DNA of 64,000 nucleotides from Riptortus pedestris (lineage: Eukaryota; Arthropoda; Insecta; Hemiptera; Alydidae). The position numbers and the translations under genes were made by a program. The stretch is taken from positions 221,253,001 through 221,317,000 of the forward strand of contig CM032228.1 in assembly GCA_019009955.1 (NCBI GenBank), in the 5' to 3' direction. Under the pieces are notes generated by a model. The model made no database searches. It was not told where the DNA came from and saw only the letters and a program-made list of their open reading frames with translations. Positions within the stretch are counted from its first letter, which is position 1. Each line of letters begins with the position of its first letter. Shown here piece after piece: positions 20,876-35,510 of the stretch.

Positions 20876-23519
20876 GTATATTTCAGAAAAGATTATTATT
20901 TTGGGGAGTTTTTCCGTTTGGTTTATTATGTTAATTTTTCCAGCGTCTCGATGGTAGAGAATTTGATGAATTTAGGAATCTCGAATTACATTTTGGTTCA
21001 GATTATGGATGCTGCTATGCTACATTAGGAGAAACCAAGTAAGTAATGGAGTTTGCATATTTATAGTGATTTATATGTTCCAAGAAACACTTCACCTTCC
21101 ATTACCAGCTTTTTCTTCTGAATACCATTATTTAAAATTCTCCTCCCTATCTTATTTCGAGTGACAATAATTGTTTTTGTATAATCAGGCATGTACTTGA
21201 GCAAGACAATTAAGGCACTGATTGTAGTCCTTTACGCAATGCTTTATGTCGTTCTTATAAGTTTTTTTTTTGTTTTCAAGCCCAGTATGTGCTACTTTCA
21301 GGATTGTTTTCAGGTCTTCTAGCCATGCTGGAACTTTGTGAATTTGTAATGTTTCTATTCTATCTATCAATATAGAATAACAACCATCCTTAGTACTATA
21401 GAGATTTTATTGTACCCATTAATAAATATATTTTTAATTATCAGTTGTTTTATTCATTAGAATGTTGTCAATTTTCATAAAAGCCAATTGCAGATCATCA
21501 GATTCAATTGGAATAATTATTTTTAAAATATTTGTAATTTAATTAGTATCCAGTTTTCTCGTCTGCAATTTTGCTTTTGTATAATTAATTTGTTATTATA
21601 CAGGACACATTTATTTGACTAAGAATTTCATTATTAATTCTTTTGGTAATATTTAAACAGAGTTATGGCCCAAGTATCTTCTACTATTAATGAACCAAGA
21701 ACACTCAGGCCAACAGAAGGATTGCTGTTTATTAATGTTGAAATAAGTGAAACAGTTTGTTCCAACTATGAAACAGGTCATCAACCTCATTTAGCTACCC
21801 ATGCCAACAGGCTGCTAGAAAAGTGCATTAAGGAGTCAAACTGTTTAGACCTTGAAGCTCTGTGTCTTGTTGCTGCCGAACAGGTATTTAATATATTATC
21901 AATATTCAGGACATAATATCTTTATAATATTATTTATTCAGTATTTTAAAAAATCTGATGTGGACACCACATTACTTCCTTATACTCCTATTACATTAAA
22001 TATAATCATATTGAAAAAATTATAGATCTCTTATGACATACAAATATTGTTCTTTTATAAAATCTTTTGTATTTCTAACAGATACAGAGAAATTTGCATT
22101 TTTTTTTATTTTTGCCCTGCTCTACCTTCCCCTTCTTCCCCTAGTCAATTCGAATCAAAAGGGGAAGTGCTCAACTAGATGTTACAACAGCCCTAAATGT
22201 GAAATATCAATGTTCCAAAACTAGCCGTTCTTGAGTTATGTGAGGCATGTACATATATAACCTCCATGCCAAAACTAGTCAAAATGGATTCAGGGAAGGT
22301 CAAGGATAATTCCATTGAACTCTGAAAACCATTTTTGTGATTACAGTGCTTCTTCGACCATTTACAAGAGTGAAAATAGTCACCAAATTTTAATTCAGTT
22401 ATTTGGACACACATTAATTTGATTTCTTCTTTATAATATAAGAGATTGATGTTCCTCCTAGCATTTTGTCTTGTTTGGTTAAGGAACTTTTCCCTTTATA
22501 TTTCTTATAGAAAGATAAGTTATATGCTTGTTAAATTCCTCCTATAATTTGTTATTTTCTATTGTTCTGAGATAAAAAAAATATTCATTTAGATAGAAGG
22601 TTGGGTTACCAATTCTTTTGGATATCCATTTCTTGTATATTCTAATGTATTGATAATGTATATATATTAACCCTTATTTAAATTTACATATTAAGGACAT
22701 TAATTGTGTTCTACTTTTCAACTACCTAGAGACTGGATACTGCCTGGAGCTTCAGTTGTCAGGGGTTTATCTGCATAATGACTTTGGCAGTCCTCAAGAA
22801 ACCAGTCTTTCAATGCCTGGGAGTAAGTGGCACGGACTAGGTGTGCCCCACTTATGAATGGGTGGATGGTTGAGGGAAAGGGTAATAGGTCCTAGGTTCC
22901 TTGATATCTAGATTTCAGCCTTGGAACAGATAAACTCTGTGAAAGTCAAAATAATCAAAGCTACTGAAACACAAGTCCAAGTAGCCAGATATATCATAAC
23001 TGGATAAAGCACTTTCATCAGGAATCAAATAGAGGACTGTATTAAGGTCAATATCGCCTTGGCAACACCATCCCGTGATGATATAACATGTTATATTTTG
23101 GGTTAGAATAAATAATAATGTGTGTCCGATATTATCCTTACCATCAGCCCCGAATCAGCTGAAACAAGGCAGAGGATGCATGACTACTCGCTTGGTATGG
23201 AAAAAGTTCCATGTTCCAATCAAGATGCCCTACAAGAGAAGCAACTCTCTAAAAGAAGCTCATTGAATGAAGAGAATTATGATTTTGCCGAACAAAACGT
23301 GATACGCTTAACTTCAACTCAGAGCACAAAGCATCATGAGTCTACTTTGCTTCGTTGGGGGGGGGAGAGGGGGACATATGGGGAACTTTAAGTCAATCAG
23401 CAGCTACCTTTTTTAGCTAGGAGTCATGTGGTTTGGTTCTTCATTCAGAATAATTTTTATCAACAGAAACTGAGTTCATGGCTGCTCAGGAAGACTTATT
23501 GTCAACTCCGTATATATAT

Positions 23520-23552
<33 letters not shown>

Positions 23553-25134
23553 TCTATCAGTTGTTGGTTAGCAATCATTGGTTATTGAATGATAGTATAG
23601 GATGGTTGGACATCGGTTGTAAATTCTCATTCCTTCAGATAGAGGAATTTATTTATTTTTCATGCTGACAGTTTGGCTCCCTTTTTCAGTGCAATTGTAA
23701 TAGAAGAGGTGTAGGGAGCAAAAATATATAAACTCCTTAATGTGAAGGATTGAAAATTTATAGCCATTACCCAACCATCCTTATATAATTTATAATTATA
23801 TAATAATAATTTATATTATAATTTTGAACAGACCTCATTTTCATCACCTGCTAGGTAGGATTGATGGACATTGGAGGAATTATTTTGAAAATCTTGTCAT
23901 GAGTACAACCTCAATAGCTGATTTCCCTTAAGGGAAATTTGCTAAAAGATGAATGAATTCTTCGGTGAGGATCAGCCTTGAGAAGTAGAAGCTTAATAGT
24001 GTGGCATTGATTTTATACATTGGGTGTGATCAGTCATATACATTCGTCTTTCTTACGTGTCCTGAACTTACCAGGAATAGCTGCAATGTCATTTACGAAA
24101 ATGGTTAATATAAAGAATACCACTAATATTTACTCCTATAGAATAAAGGCAGGTATAAAACATACTTTCGAACAATTTCAACAATGGGTGCAATCAGTGG
24201 TAGGAGGCTGAACTTCTGTACCAAATAACTCTGGTTTCAGTTTGGGAAAGGTGCTTTAAAGTTTCTTTAGGTATGAGTTTTATGGGGTTTTAGGTTGGAT
24301 TCCTTCCCATTCCTTTGGCATCTCTTCAGCATATTGAGGCAAATGAGTTACTTCCAAGCTGTAACTGTAAAAAAGTAGCAACACATTGTTCTCTAATTCC
24401 ACAAACATGGAAACAAGTGTCATGTGATTCCATTTCATCCCAAGAAACGCTGTATGACAGGTTGTCGCTTTTAAAAGGCTATTGTGTCAAGGGTTTTTAT
24501 TCTGAAAAAAATTGACATATTTTTATTTTTTTGCAGGTTTTTGATGTGCGGGTAGATGTGAATGTTCTAAACTATGATGGAAATCTTCTCACTTGCTGTT
24601 CAGTTGCTACTTTAGCTGCTTTAGGCCATTTTAGGTTACCTGCAGTTACAATAGAGGATTCAGAAGTAATAATTCATTCTGTGAAAGAAAAAGCTCCTCT
24701 ACCTCTAAGTTTACATCATTTTCCAATTCTTGTTTCATTTGCAGTGTTTTGCGAGGGGTAAGTTGATATTAATTCAATACAGCACATTTTTATTAAAATT
24801 TGTTTTAAATTGATATCACAAGTTCTGCATTCAAGAAACGTATTGCTTATTTTAATTGTATAAACTTCAAAATTATTTGTTCTGTTGCTTAAGGTATGAA
24901 ATATGCAATGAAATAAATCTGTGGAGTATTTCCATAGTAAGAAAATATTATAAGAACTGAATTTGAAATTAATAATTTAGAGAAACAAATTATTAAGACA
25001 TACTAGCTAAAAACCATATGGAATATTTCAGTTAGTGCCATCCACTCCACCAACCGCACAAAGCTGCAGATGTACTGATATTAGGTCAGATCATTATTTT
25101 GGTGCTAGTTAAGTGCAGAAAAAGAATACTGAGG

Positions 25135-25201
<67 letters not shown>

Positions 25202-28200
25202 CTCAGTATTCTCTCTCTCTATATATATACTAGCGGACCCGACAGATGTTGTCCTGCATGATATTTCAAGCGATTAGGATATTAAATTTAATAATATTAT
25301 GTTTAAAGCAAAAGCTACTTTTAATAACACAAAAAATAACATATGTTATGTGCTCGTTTGCCTAAAAACAAATAGAAAATAAAATATCGCAATTTTTTTA
25401 TTCAGACCTCCCTTATAACCCCCACTCCCATTCGAACCTAAAAAATTTAATACAGCTTATAATCATGGAAGAATTAATGCTAATTTACGTATAGAGTATT
25501 GTTAAGTTCGGTTCAATCGTTAGTGCCGAATAAAATTTTTGGCTCCCACTTTAATTTTTTAGTGTATATCTCATTTATGCTTTGTTATATTACAAAAGTG
25601 AATATAACAAAAGTTACTCTAAATAACAAAATAAACAACTTTTATCCTATGCATATTTGCCGAAAACCAATAGGAAACGAAATATCGCTATTTTTAATTT
25701 TAGGTTTCCCTTACGACCCCCACTCCTGTCCCACCTGCCGGGCTGATTTGTGACGCTAAACCATCCAGGGCATCACCCAAACCGGTACAAAAAATTCATT
25801 CAAATCGGTCCAGCCGTTTAGGAGGAGTTCAGTGACATTCACACGTACAGTAGAATTATATATATAAAGATATAAAAATCTTTGTAAAATGTTGGAAATG
25901 TTTCTCTCAAGTATTTATAGCATTTCATTAATTCCAATGGTTTATTTTCTCAAAACAATGACTTTAAATATTTCATTCATGATGAATTGTGACATACAAG
26001 GACTTTGTACGTTTTGGGGTTCAAGATAAGTGAGTTTTTGACATAATATTTCCAATATTTGGAGTTTTTTGTGGCTGCTGTGCCATGAACCTCAATATTA
26101 CCATATCGTCAGCCAGTAGGGGCATTATGATTTTATAAGCGCTGTCAACTTATGATTAATGGAGTCAAATGCCTTTCGAAATTTGGCATAAACATAACTA
26201 CCCTTAGTTTAAAGGTTTACAGCAATAAGTGATAATAATGAGAAAGTGTAACACAGCCCTTCCTTTTCAAAACCCCTTGGTCCTCAAGGATTAAGATGTC
26301 ATTTTCAGCCTATACATGAATCCTATAAGCTAGAATGTCTGTTGATAACTTTGTGATGTTATTTATCACTGACTGTTATATCTTTTTTCTCACCTTTTTT
26401 ATGTAGTAAAATTAAATTAGATTTTTACCAGGCTCTCGGGAATTTGACTATGAGCAACTACCTCACTTGGAAAGAGAAATTTCCATTAATGAACAGGGTT
26501 AGTGAAAATTTAATTATTCTTAGGATTTACTTTTTTTTTTTATTTTTTCTTTTTCAGTGAAGTAACAATTGTTGATCCTACGGAACTTGAAGAAAAAGTT
26601 AGTGAAGGTGAATTAGTAGTAGGCATGAATAACTATCGAGAATTGTGTGGTTTACACTTCAATGGCCGAGCGATTGGAAATAAAGACCTTATACTTTCCT
26701 GTGCCAGCCGAGCAGCTCTCATTGCTGCTGACTGTGTAAAACGTCTCAGAGCAACTTTAGAAGAAGATGAAAAGCTTAGGGATCAGAATAGAGGTGAATC
26801 TGATGGACTTACTGAGTGCATAAATCTCGACCGAATACTTTCAGCATGTCGAGCTAGACAAGCGTTGAGACTAAAACCAGAGCAAGTTCAAGATATTATA
26901 GACCGCACTAAGAATAAAATGGACATTATTGGTAAGGACATATCTTTTATTAGTATTTAATTTTAAGTCATTACCTAAATAAAAGTCTCTGATAGAAAGT
27001 GATTAAGTCCTATGAATTTTCAATATTTGTTCATTGACTTTTAGTTTGCCCATATTCATCAGCTAACAAATCATGTAGCGAACCAGCTTATGGCGTCATG
27101 TAGCTGAATAGCTTTGGCGGAAACTAACAAATAGAACCGGCATCAACCAATCTCATCTCGCCCGATATCCACAAACACTTAAAAAATACAAATATTTCAG
27201 TTAATATTCAATATAGAAAATAAATGTATATAATTTTTTTTTGTATTTATTAACGTCCACTTTTTGCAACTAGGGCTAATTGGGACGGGTTATCTACTGG
27301 TTACCACCCTTCTCTAGCCAGTGTGAGACTAGGAATTCCATCACCAAATAATTTCCTTTGCCCAGGCGAGAATCTCTAGGTTTTCCATGTGAGATTAAAG
27401 TCAACGCTTTAACTCACAAGGCCAACCTGAGCCCTGAAAAAATGTATATAACAATATTTATAGTAAATTTAATTTTCAATAAGATTGATTCTGTACAATT
27501 TTTCGATCCGACATATAGTAATGGAGATATGTCGAAGTTTCGAAAATCATTCTCTCTAAACCCCCCCTCCCACTGGTCCGATTTCAGCTATTAACGAACT
27601 TGATTTTTAGTTTTACATAAAACGTTTAAATATCCAGTTTGGTAGCAAGAATTGCAACCGCTTGAGCGATAACAGACAAATATATATATATATATATATA
27701 TATAAAATTTTGAGCGGACCTCATTTTCGTCATCTCCTGGGTACGATCAATGAACATTTGAAATTTTTTTTCGAAAATAGTGTCATGAGTACGACCTCTA
27801 TAGCTGATTTTTCTTATATTGTAAGGACAACATTCTTAAAGAAGTAATCTTCTTTATACAAATGAGTATAGTATTATTTTATACATTTCCTCTTGAGTCA
27901 TAAGAAAATAAATCCTACTTCAAATATTATTTAGTCTTTGTGTTAATTAGCCTCCTTGTTTGGTTACTATATTCAATCGATATCTACATCATTTGTTGAA
28001 TTCTCTTATGGTTATATAGTTGGTATGATGAAATTTACTTCCATGGTTGCCTTACCCATGATTTTATCCTCCTTAAACAAAGGAATGAACCCAAGATGAG
28101 ATCATAATTAAAAAGTTGATCACATGTAGGCTGCATAAACAAAGCATATTTCCCATGTGCTGACATGATTCACTAGTGATCTTATCTCACCATATTCTCT

Positions 28201-30639
28201 ATTTCTAAATAAAAATTTGATGAGTAGAAGTGGGGGTTTATTGAAAACTGAAAACATGAAAGTACGAATAACTCCCTTAGTGTTTGAATTGTGAAAAAAA
28301 TGTATAGAAGAACAATTGTGAGTATTAATAGTTTAAGAATATAAAAGTGAGAGCATCAATTATGTTAGAATATCAATAGTTTAAGAGTGGACATGAGTGA
28401 CCTTTTAGCAGATTTCCTTAAGAGAAAACAGCTATTGAGGTTGTACTCATAATGCGATTTTCAAAATATTTCCTGAAATGTACGTACATCGATCCTACCC
28501 AGGAGCGATGTAATGAGGTCCGTTCAAAACTATAAATATATTGTAATATTTTCGATTAAATTCAAAATAAAATAAAAATTATTGTATAATATATGTGAAT
28601 GAGTAATTATGAGTGCGTATGTAGAATTCGGTATTTATTTACCAATAACAATATACATATATGATATCCCAGGTTACAAACACAAACTGTACAAATTTTT
28701 TCCAAGTAGGTTAAAAGCAGATAGTTATAAATTAAATACAGATGTTTATATAAATTATTGATATTGAAAATAAACAAAAATAATAGATACAATTAATCTC
28801 ACCCTTTTATATAAAAGCATCCATTTATTAATATGCCAGATTTGGACTTATAAACAAGGCTTCTGTGACAAGAAAGTAAGCATGGTCCTCAAAAATGAAG
28901 TATGCTTCTTCATGTGAGATGAGAGATCATAAAAAAAAAATAAATGAGTGAAGTATACGATTGAGTTATTCAAACCGAGAATATCCGTTCCGGCGGTAGC
29001 TTGTTGGTATATTTGCACTTCCTTTTAAAAATACGTACTTAGTAAATATTTGATTTCTTTTCAAACATTATTCATTAATTAAACTAACAAATTTTTGCAG
29101 TTGCCAAATTTATTCCACTTACTTATATTTTACATCCAATATATAAATACATTATGCTGGTGGTGAGGTACTCCTATCGGTGATTCTTGCAACTTCTTTC
29201 ACCATAATTTTTCAAAATGTTTACTATAATTGCCCTTTACTGATTACTATAGCTCTGTAAATTGTACATGTTACATATTATCTATATATAAATAAAATTG
29301 TAACCTCTGTCTGTAAATTGATTTTTTTCGCGAAATTTCACAATAACTTTTCGTTTCACATGTCATAGACACCATAACTGCATTTTGTTTCTTTCGTGTC
29401 TGTTTGTTTGTTTATTTGTTTGTTTGTTTATTTGTTTGTTACCTTTTCACGCATAAACGGCTTAACCGAATTTTATGAAACTTGGTATGTATATTACTAC
29501 TAGCCCAAGTTAGACTTTAGGCTATATTAATATTCTCTAAGACGAACAGGAGTGGGGGTTATAAGGGAGGCCTGAAATTAAAAATAGCGATATTTCGTTT
29601 TCTATTGCTTTTTCAGCAAATATGCCGATAACAAAAGTTGTTTATTTTGTAATTTAGAGTAACTTTTGTTATATGCACTTTTGCCATATACGGAAGTATA
29701 AATGAGTTATACGCTAAACACTATAGCGGGAGTCCGCAATTTTATTTGGCATAAACGGCTGAACCGAATTTTATGAAACTTGGTATGTATATTAGTACTA
29801 ACCCAACTTAGACTTTAGGCTATATTAAAATTCACTGAGATGAACAGGAGTGGGGGTTATAAGGGAGGCCTGAAATTAAAAATAGCGATATTTCGTTTCC
29901 TATTCGGTTTTCGTCAAATATGAACATAACAAAAGTTGTTTATGTTGTTATTTAGAGTAACTTTTGTTATATACACTTTTTTCATATACCGATTTATAAA
30001 CGAGATAAACGCTAAAACCTACAGCTGAAGTGAACAATTTTATTTGGGACAAAAGACCCAACCGAAATAAATAAAACTCGGTATGTGTATTAGCACTAAC
30101 GCTTTCATTATAACAAGCTACACCAACACTTCTAGGGACGGGCAGTAGTGGGGGTTGTAAGGAAGGCCTGAATTTAAAAATAGCGGTATTTCGTTTTCTA
30201 TTGGTTTTTCTGCAAATATGCACATAACAAAAGATGTTTATTTTGTTATTTAAAGTAACTTTTGTTATATACACTTTTTTCGTATACCGAATTATAAACG
30301 AGATATACAGTAAAACTAAAGTAATTTGCGTAGAAATATTAATATGCTCAACAATTCTGTCCAATATGAACTACCAGGTACCTTACCGGGTAAAATTAAT
30401 TCAAATCTATGTTAATATTTTGTCCTTAATAGCTGAAATCTATGCATAATGCACAGGAGACGGGAAATATTACAATTTGGAGGACAGTGAAGTCTTACAA
30501 AAAAAAAAACGACGGGTATAAACCCTAAACACTGGGACGGGGAAATGTCAAAATATTATGCAAAGTAAAGCCTTGCCAAAAAAATACCATACACATTCAG
30601 CCTCAAATGAATTCCCAGGCAAAGCCGGGTATCTGAGCT

Positions 30640-30711
<72 letters not shown>

Positions 30712-33136
30712 TTTTAACGCTCTAGCAGTCACAATTTTGTTTCGATCGTTACTTAAACATTTTATAAAAATCTAAAGATCAAGTTTGTTAACAGCTGAAA
30801 TGAGACTAGAGGGAGGGGGGGGTAAGTTTAATTTCTTAAAAATGTTATTCTGTGCAGTTTTTGGCTATCCTGAATATTAAACGAGATATTTGTATTTTTT
30901 AACTTTTAGCCTTCAGTAAACCACATCCACTACTCATGTCATATTAAGAATTATCAAGTTTTATCATCTATAGTTCACTAGAAACTTAAATTTGTTCTCA
31001 TATGTATTTTAGTAAATATACTTTTTAACTCTTGTAATTATGAACTCAAAATACCTTCAATATTCAAGGAATAATACTTTTACTAATTGGAACTAGTACT
31101 TCTTCTTACAATGCACAATTATTATATGTGTATTCATATTTTCTAGATGGAGATGAAGAAAATGAAGGAGAGACCAAAGAAAATGAAAATGAATTCTCAG
31201 GTGAAGAGGGAGGTGATCTAAAACCATTTTCAATTCGAGATCAAAAAGGAGGGATTACTGTTAGTGGCATGGAAGCATCTGATTTTGTGAGTTCTTTATA
31301 TTTACTAAATGTAATCATCCTTTAATGGGAAAATGGGTACGTTTCCCACCTGTCCACATGGGCATTCACAACCTTGTCAATCTGTCAAGTTTTTGTTTCT
31401 TTTTAATGACCTTACGTTTAAGTATTTTATTGTATCCAAAGATTATATAAAAGTCATCTAGAGGCAGGCATGGATTAAGGGGGGTGGGGGAGAGAGATAA
31501 AGGTGGGCGAGTGTTATTAAACTTAAATAGTTCCGAGGGGGTCATGTAATGTTGGTGTATAGGTAGAAGCACAATCTCTCATAGTAGAGGTACCTGGTTC
31601 AAAGTTGGGAATGCACAATAATTTTTATTTAACTGAGTGGTTACTCAGCTTTTAGGTTGGACTTTTATCCATTCTCCTGGTTCCCACTCATCATCGAAGC
31701 AAAAAAATAATACAAGAAAGTCAAGAGTATTTATAAAATTTAAATCATATCTACTTAATTAACATCTACTCAATGCTACTAAGTCTAATATTTGGAGTGT
31801 TTTCTTATATATGCGTATGAAAAAATCAAACATATGATTCTTATTAACATATCGAGTTCAATAAGTCCCTATGCCAAAGTACAATGCGAAATTGGTTTTA
31901 GTTATTTCAAATTTCAGACAAGCATGGAAATAGTGTCATTACCCAACTACTAGACAGCATTGCAAACATGAAATGACCAATAATATACTGTGCTTAGGAG
32001 GTATGAAGATCATGACCATTAGGTTTTCTCACAAGATTGGATAAGGCTGGAAGAACAAACTCAGAACCAAAAGACCAAATTCTTTTGAATGCCAAACACT
32101 CTTCTCACCATTCTGAATTAGAATGTTACAGATGAGCTGACTGTCAGTGATCAATTTTTGTTTGTCTAAGTAAAGTAAGAAAGAGAGCGAATGACACATA
32201 GCCATTCTGTTTTGTAAATTGCCATGGAATATTAATAGGGATGGGGTCTTATATCGGTGGCAACAAGTGAGCCAAGTGGAATAGATGGTGAGAATAGTGG
32301 GCAGTGAACAATGAGACAATAAAGAATACCTAAAAGAAAAGACTCCAAAATCAGTCCCTGCACTATTAAACATTGTCTCTTTACTGAATAAGTTTCTGAT
32401 AAATTCACTACAGAATTACTTTGCTGAGGCCTATCTCCTTTCTCCTGATGTATTCTCTCTTTCTAAATAAAAATCCAATGTGAAGAAGTGGGGGTTTACT
32501 GAAGGATGAAAACCAGAAAGTACTTGTTCAATATTTGAGTTACAAGATGATGTAAAGGACAATTGATGACCATCAATAGTTTATGACAAGATTGTTCTAT
32601 TACTTTTTGATCTGACTCATAATAACAGATATTTTGAATTTTTGTAAACCCCGTCCCCTCATTCCTGTCATATTAGAGCCATTAACAAATATGATCTTTA
32701 CTGTTAAATATAATGGTTATATATCTAGTATAGTATAGATCAAATAAATATATTTTAATCAGAAACATCAAATTGATGACTTCATCTCACAACATATTTG
32801 CATGTATCTCACATAAAAAAGGTCAGTTGTGCACAATATTTGATATTTAAGCTTGCAATATCCATGATATATTGGCTTATTGTTCACATGTGATGAGCAA
32901 AGGGGGGTTTACTAAAGGCAGAAAATTAAAAAATGCAAATAACACAGTTAATAGTTGAAATATAGAAAAACACTTATAGAAAATTTAAGTTGCAATAAGA
33001 TTCCATGGAAAGTTTCGATTTGACTAATAATAAAATATTTATCTTGAGTTTACTATTTTCCTCCTTTCTAATTCCATACATTAACAAACTTGATCTTTAG
33101 TTTTACATGAAACACTTATATATAGCATTATATATA

Positions 33137-33232
<96 letters not shown>

Positions 33233-34411
33233 TTGGTTAAAATTAAACATAAATTGCGACCACTGGAATGGTAACAGTCAAATGTATGTGCGTGTGCGTG
33301 ATATATATAGACAATTTTGAAAGAACCTCATTTTCATTATCTCCTAGGTAGGATCGATGGATATTTGAGGCCATTTTTAAAAGCTAAAATCACATCATGA
33401 GTACAACCTTAAGCTGATTTGCTTTAAGGTAAATCTGCTAATATATGAGATGGTGTTGTAGATCAGACGTTTTATTATTTGTATGTTTTGTAGATCATAT
33501 GTTTGAGAGAGATGTATTATTGCAAGGTTAGAGGATGTATGAGAAAAAGGAGCTTAATAAAAATATTTGTAGTTAAAAAGTATAGTGTATAAACTAATAC
33601 AAATAAGGTATTTGTAAACATAACAGATGTTAAGATGATGTTTCACTGTCATTTGTAACTACATATGGTAGTGAAACATGGACTCATCATGAAACAGTAG
33701 AGCTATACTGGTCTGGGAGGGAAGAGCCTTGAGAATGGCCAGTAAAAGAGCAGCACAGATGGAAGATTAGAAGCTATGTCAAACTGAAGGACTGATGTGA
33801 TTAGCCTGATGTCATCAGTGTAAAAAAGCCAGATGTGCTTGTTAAGGCTTGTCGAGAGATTTTACCCCAAGAGATTACCTAGGAAACACAAGTGCCCCAG
33901 CTAGAGAGGGTAGGAGGAGTAGGCCCAGGCAGAGTGTGTTGAATGGCCAGAAGGAGGAGTTCCTTTCTTAAACCCCCATATCTCCTGGCCTCATTTCAGC
34001 CTTTAACAAACTTGATCTTTACATAGAACATTTATATTAAGTTCAGAAATGATCAAACATTGTGACCACTAGTGTTAGTAGGACATTTGAAGAAACCTGC
34101 TAAAAGTTCTATGGGATGAAAATTACAGCTCTATTTTTAACTTTCTGTAGTGTTCATGCTAACCCTATAAAGAATCTCCCTCCACTGAGAAATGCGAGCA
34201 GGATCATAATAATCAATGACAGATTACTTCAATTTTTAATTTTTGGCATATTTCTCTTACTATAAATCAGCTATTGGCTTGTTCTTATGAAATGAGCCAT
34301 GCAAAAGTATCAGTCTTCAAATTCCTACTTAATAAAAGATGCAAGTGTATTGCTTCCAAATCTTCTCTGTGTGTGTGTGTGTGTGTATTACACACACACA
34401 CTCATACATAT

Positions 34412-34479
<68 letters not shown>

Positions 34480-35448
34480 GTAACCTCTGTCTGTACATTG
34501 ATTTTTTTCGCGAAATTTCATGATCATTTTTCGTTTCACATGTCCTAGACACCATAACTGCATTTTGTTTCTTTGGTGTCTGTTTGTTTGTTTATTTGTT
34601 AACTTTTCCCGCATAAACGGGTGAACCAAATTTTATGAAACTTGGTATGTATATTACTACTAACCCAACTTAGACTTTAGGCTATATTAATATCCTCTGA
34701 GACGAAAAGGAGTGGGGGTTATAAGAGAAGCCAGAAATTAAAAATAGCGATATTTCGTTTCCTATTGGTTTTTCGGCAAATATGAACATAACAAAAGTTG
34801 TTTGATTTGGTTATTTAGAGAAACTTTTGTTATATACACTTTTTTCGTAAACCGATTTATAAATGAGATATATGTTAAAACCTGTAGCGGAAGTGAACAA
34901 TTTTATTTGGGCCAAAGGCCCAACCGAAATAAATAAAACTCTGTATATGTATTAGCACTTACGCTTTCATTATAACAAGTCATACTAACATTTCTAGAGA
35001 CGAGCAGGAGTGGGGGTTGTAAGGGAGGTCTGAAATAAAAAATAGCGGTATTTCGTTTTCTATTGGGTTTTCTGCAAATATGCACATGACAAAAGTTGTT
35101 TATTTTGTTATTTAAAGAAATTTTCTCAACAATTCTTTTCAATATGAACTACCAAGTACAACACCGGGAAAAATTAATTCAAATGTATGTTAATATTTTG
35201 TCCTTAATAATTCAAATCTATGCGTAATGCTCAGGAAATGGGAAATATGACAATATGGAGGACAGTGAAGTCTTACATAAAAAAATAATTTTATAATTAA
35301 CAAATCCACAGAAACGACGGGTAATATTCCTAAACACTGGGACGGGTAAATGTCAAAATATTGTGTAAAGTAAATCCTCCCAAAAAAATACCATCACCAT
35401 TCAGCCTCAAATGAATTCCCGAGCTCAATTCAAATGAATATCTGAGCT

Positions 35449-35510
<62 letters not shown>

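Larger units (their letters stand above)
21884..24536 (+). other. EXOSC9 intron 3
   Basis: This 2653-bp intron holds a (TA)n tract at 23513-23551 and an HLE half at 23822-23945. The rest shows no family I recognise. A stretch at 22735-23110 is less AT-rich but has no supported frame. The 89-codon frame at 23122-23391 lacks recognisable features and ends in a G-run. Confidence 0.85.

Noticed and set aside
23122..23391. 89-codon frame in EXOSC9 intron 3
   Set aside because: No recognisable motif, no splice logic joining it to EXOSC9, ends in a G-run; chance frame most likely.
31128..31325. Independent 65-codon gene at EXOSC9 exon 6
   Set aside because: The frame is exon 6 read into its flanking introns; the splice sites define the exon as 31147-31286.
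32029..32373. 114-codon minus-strand frame in EXOSC9 intron 6
   Set aside because: No domain, no support from neighbours or splice sites.
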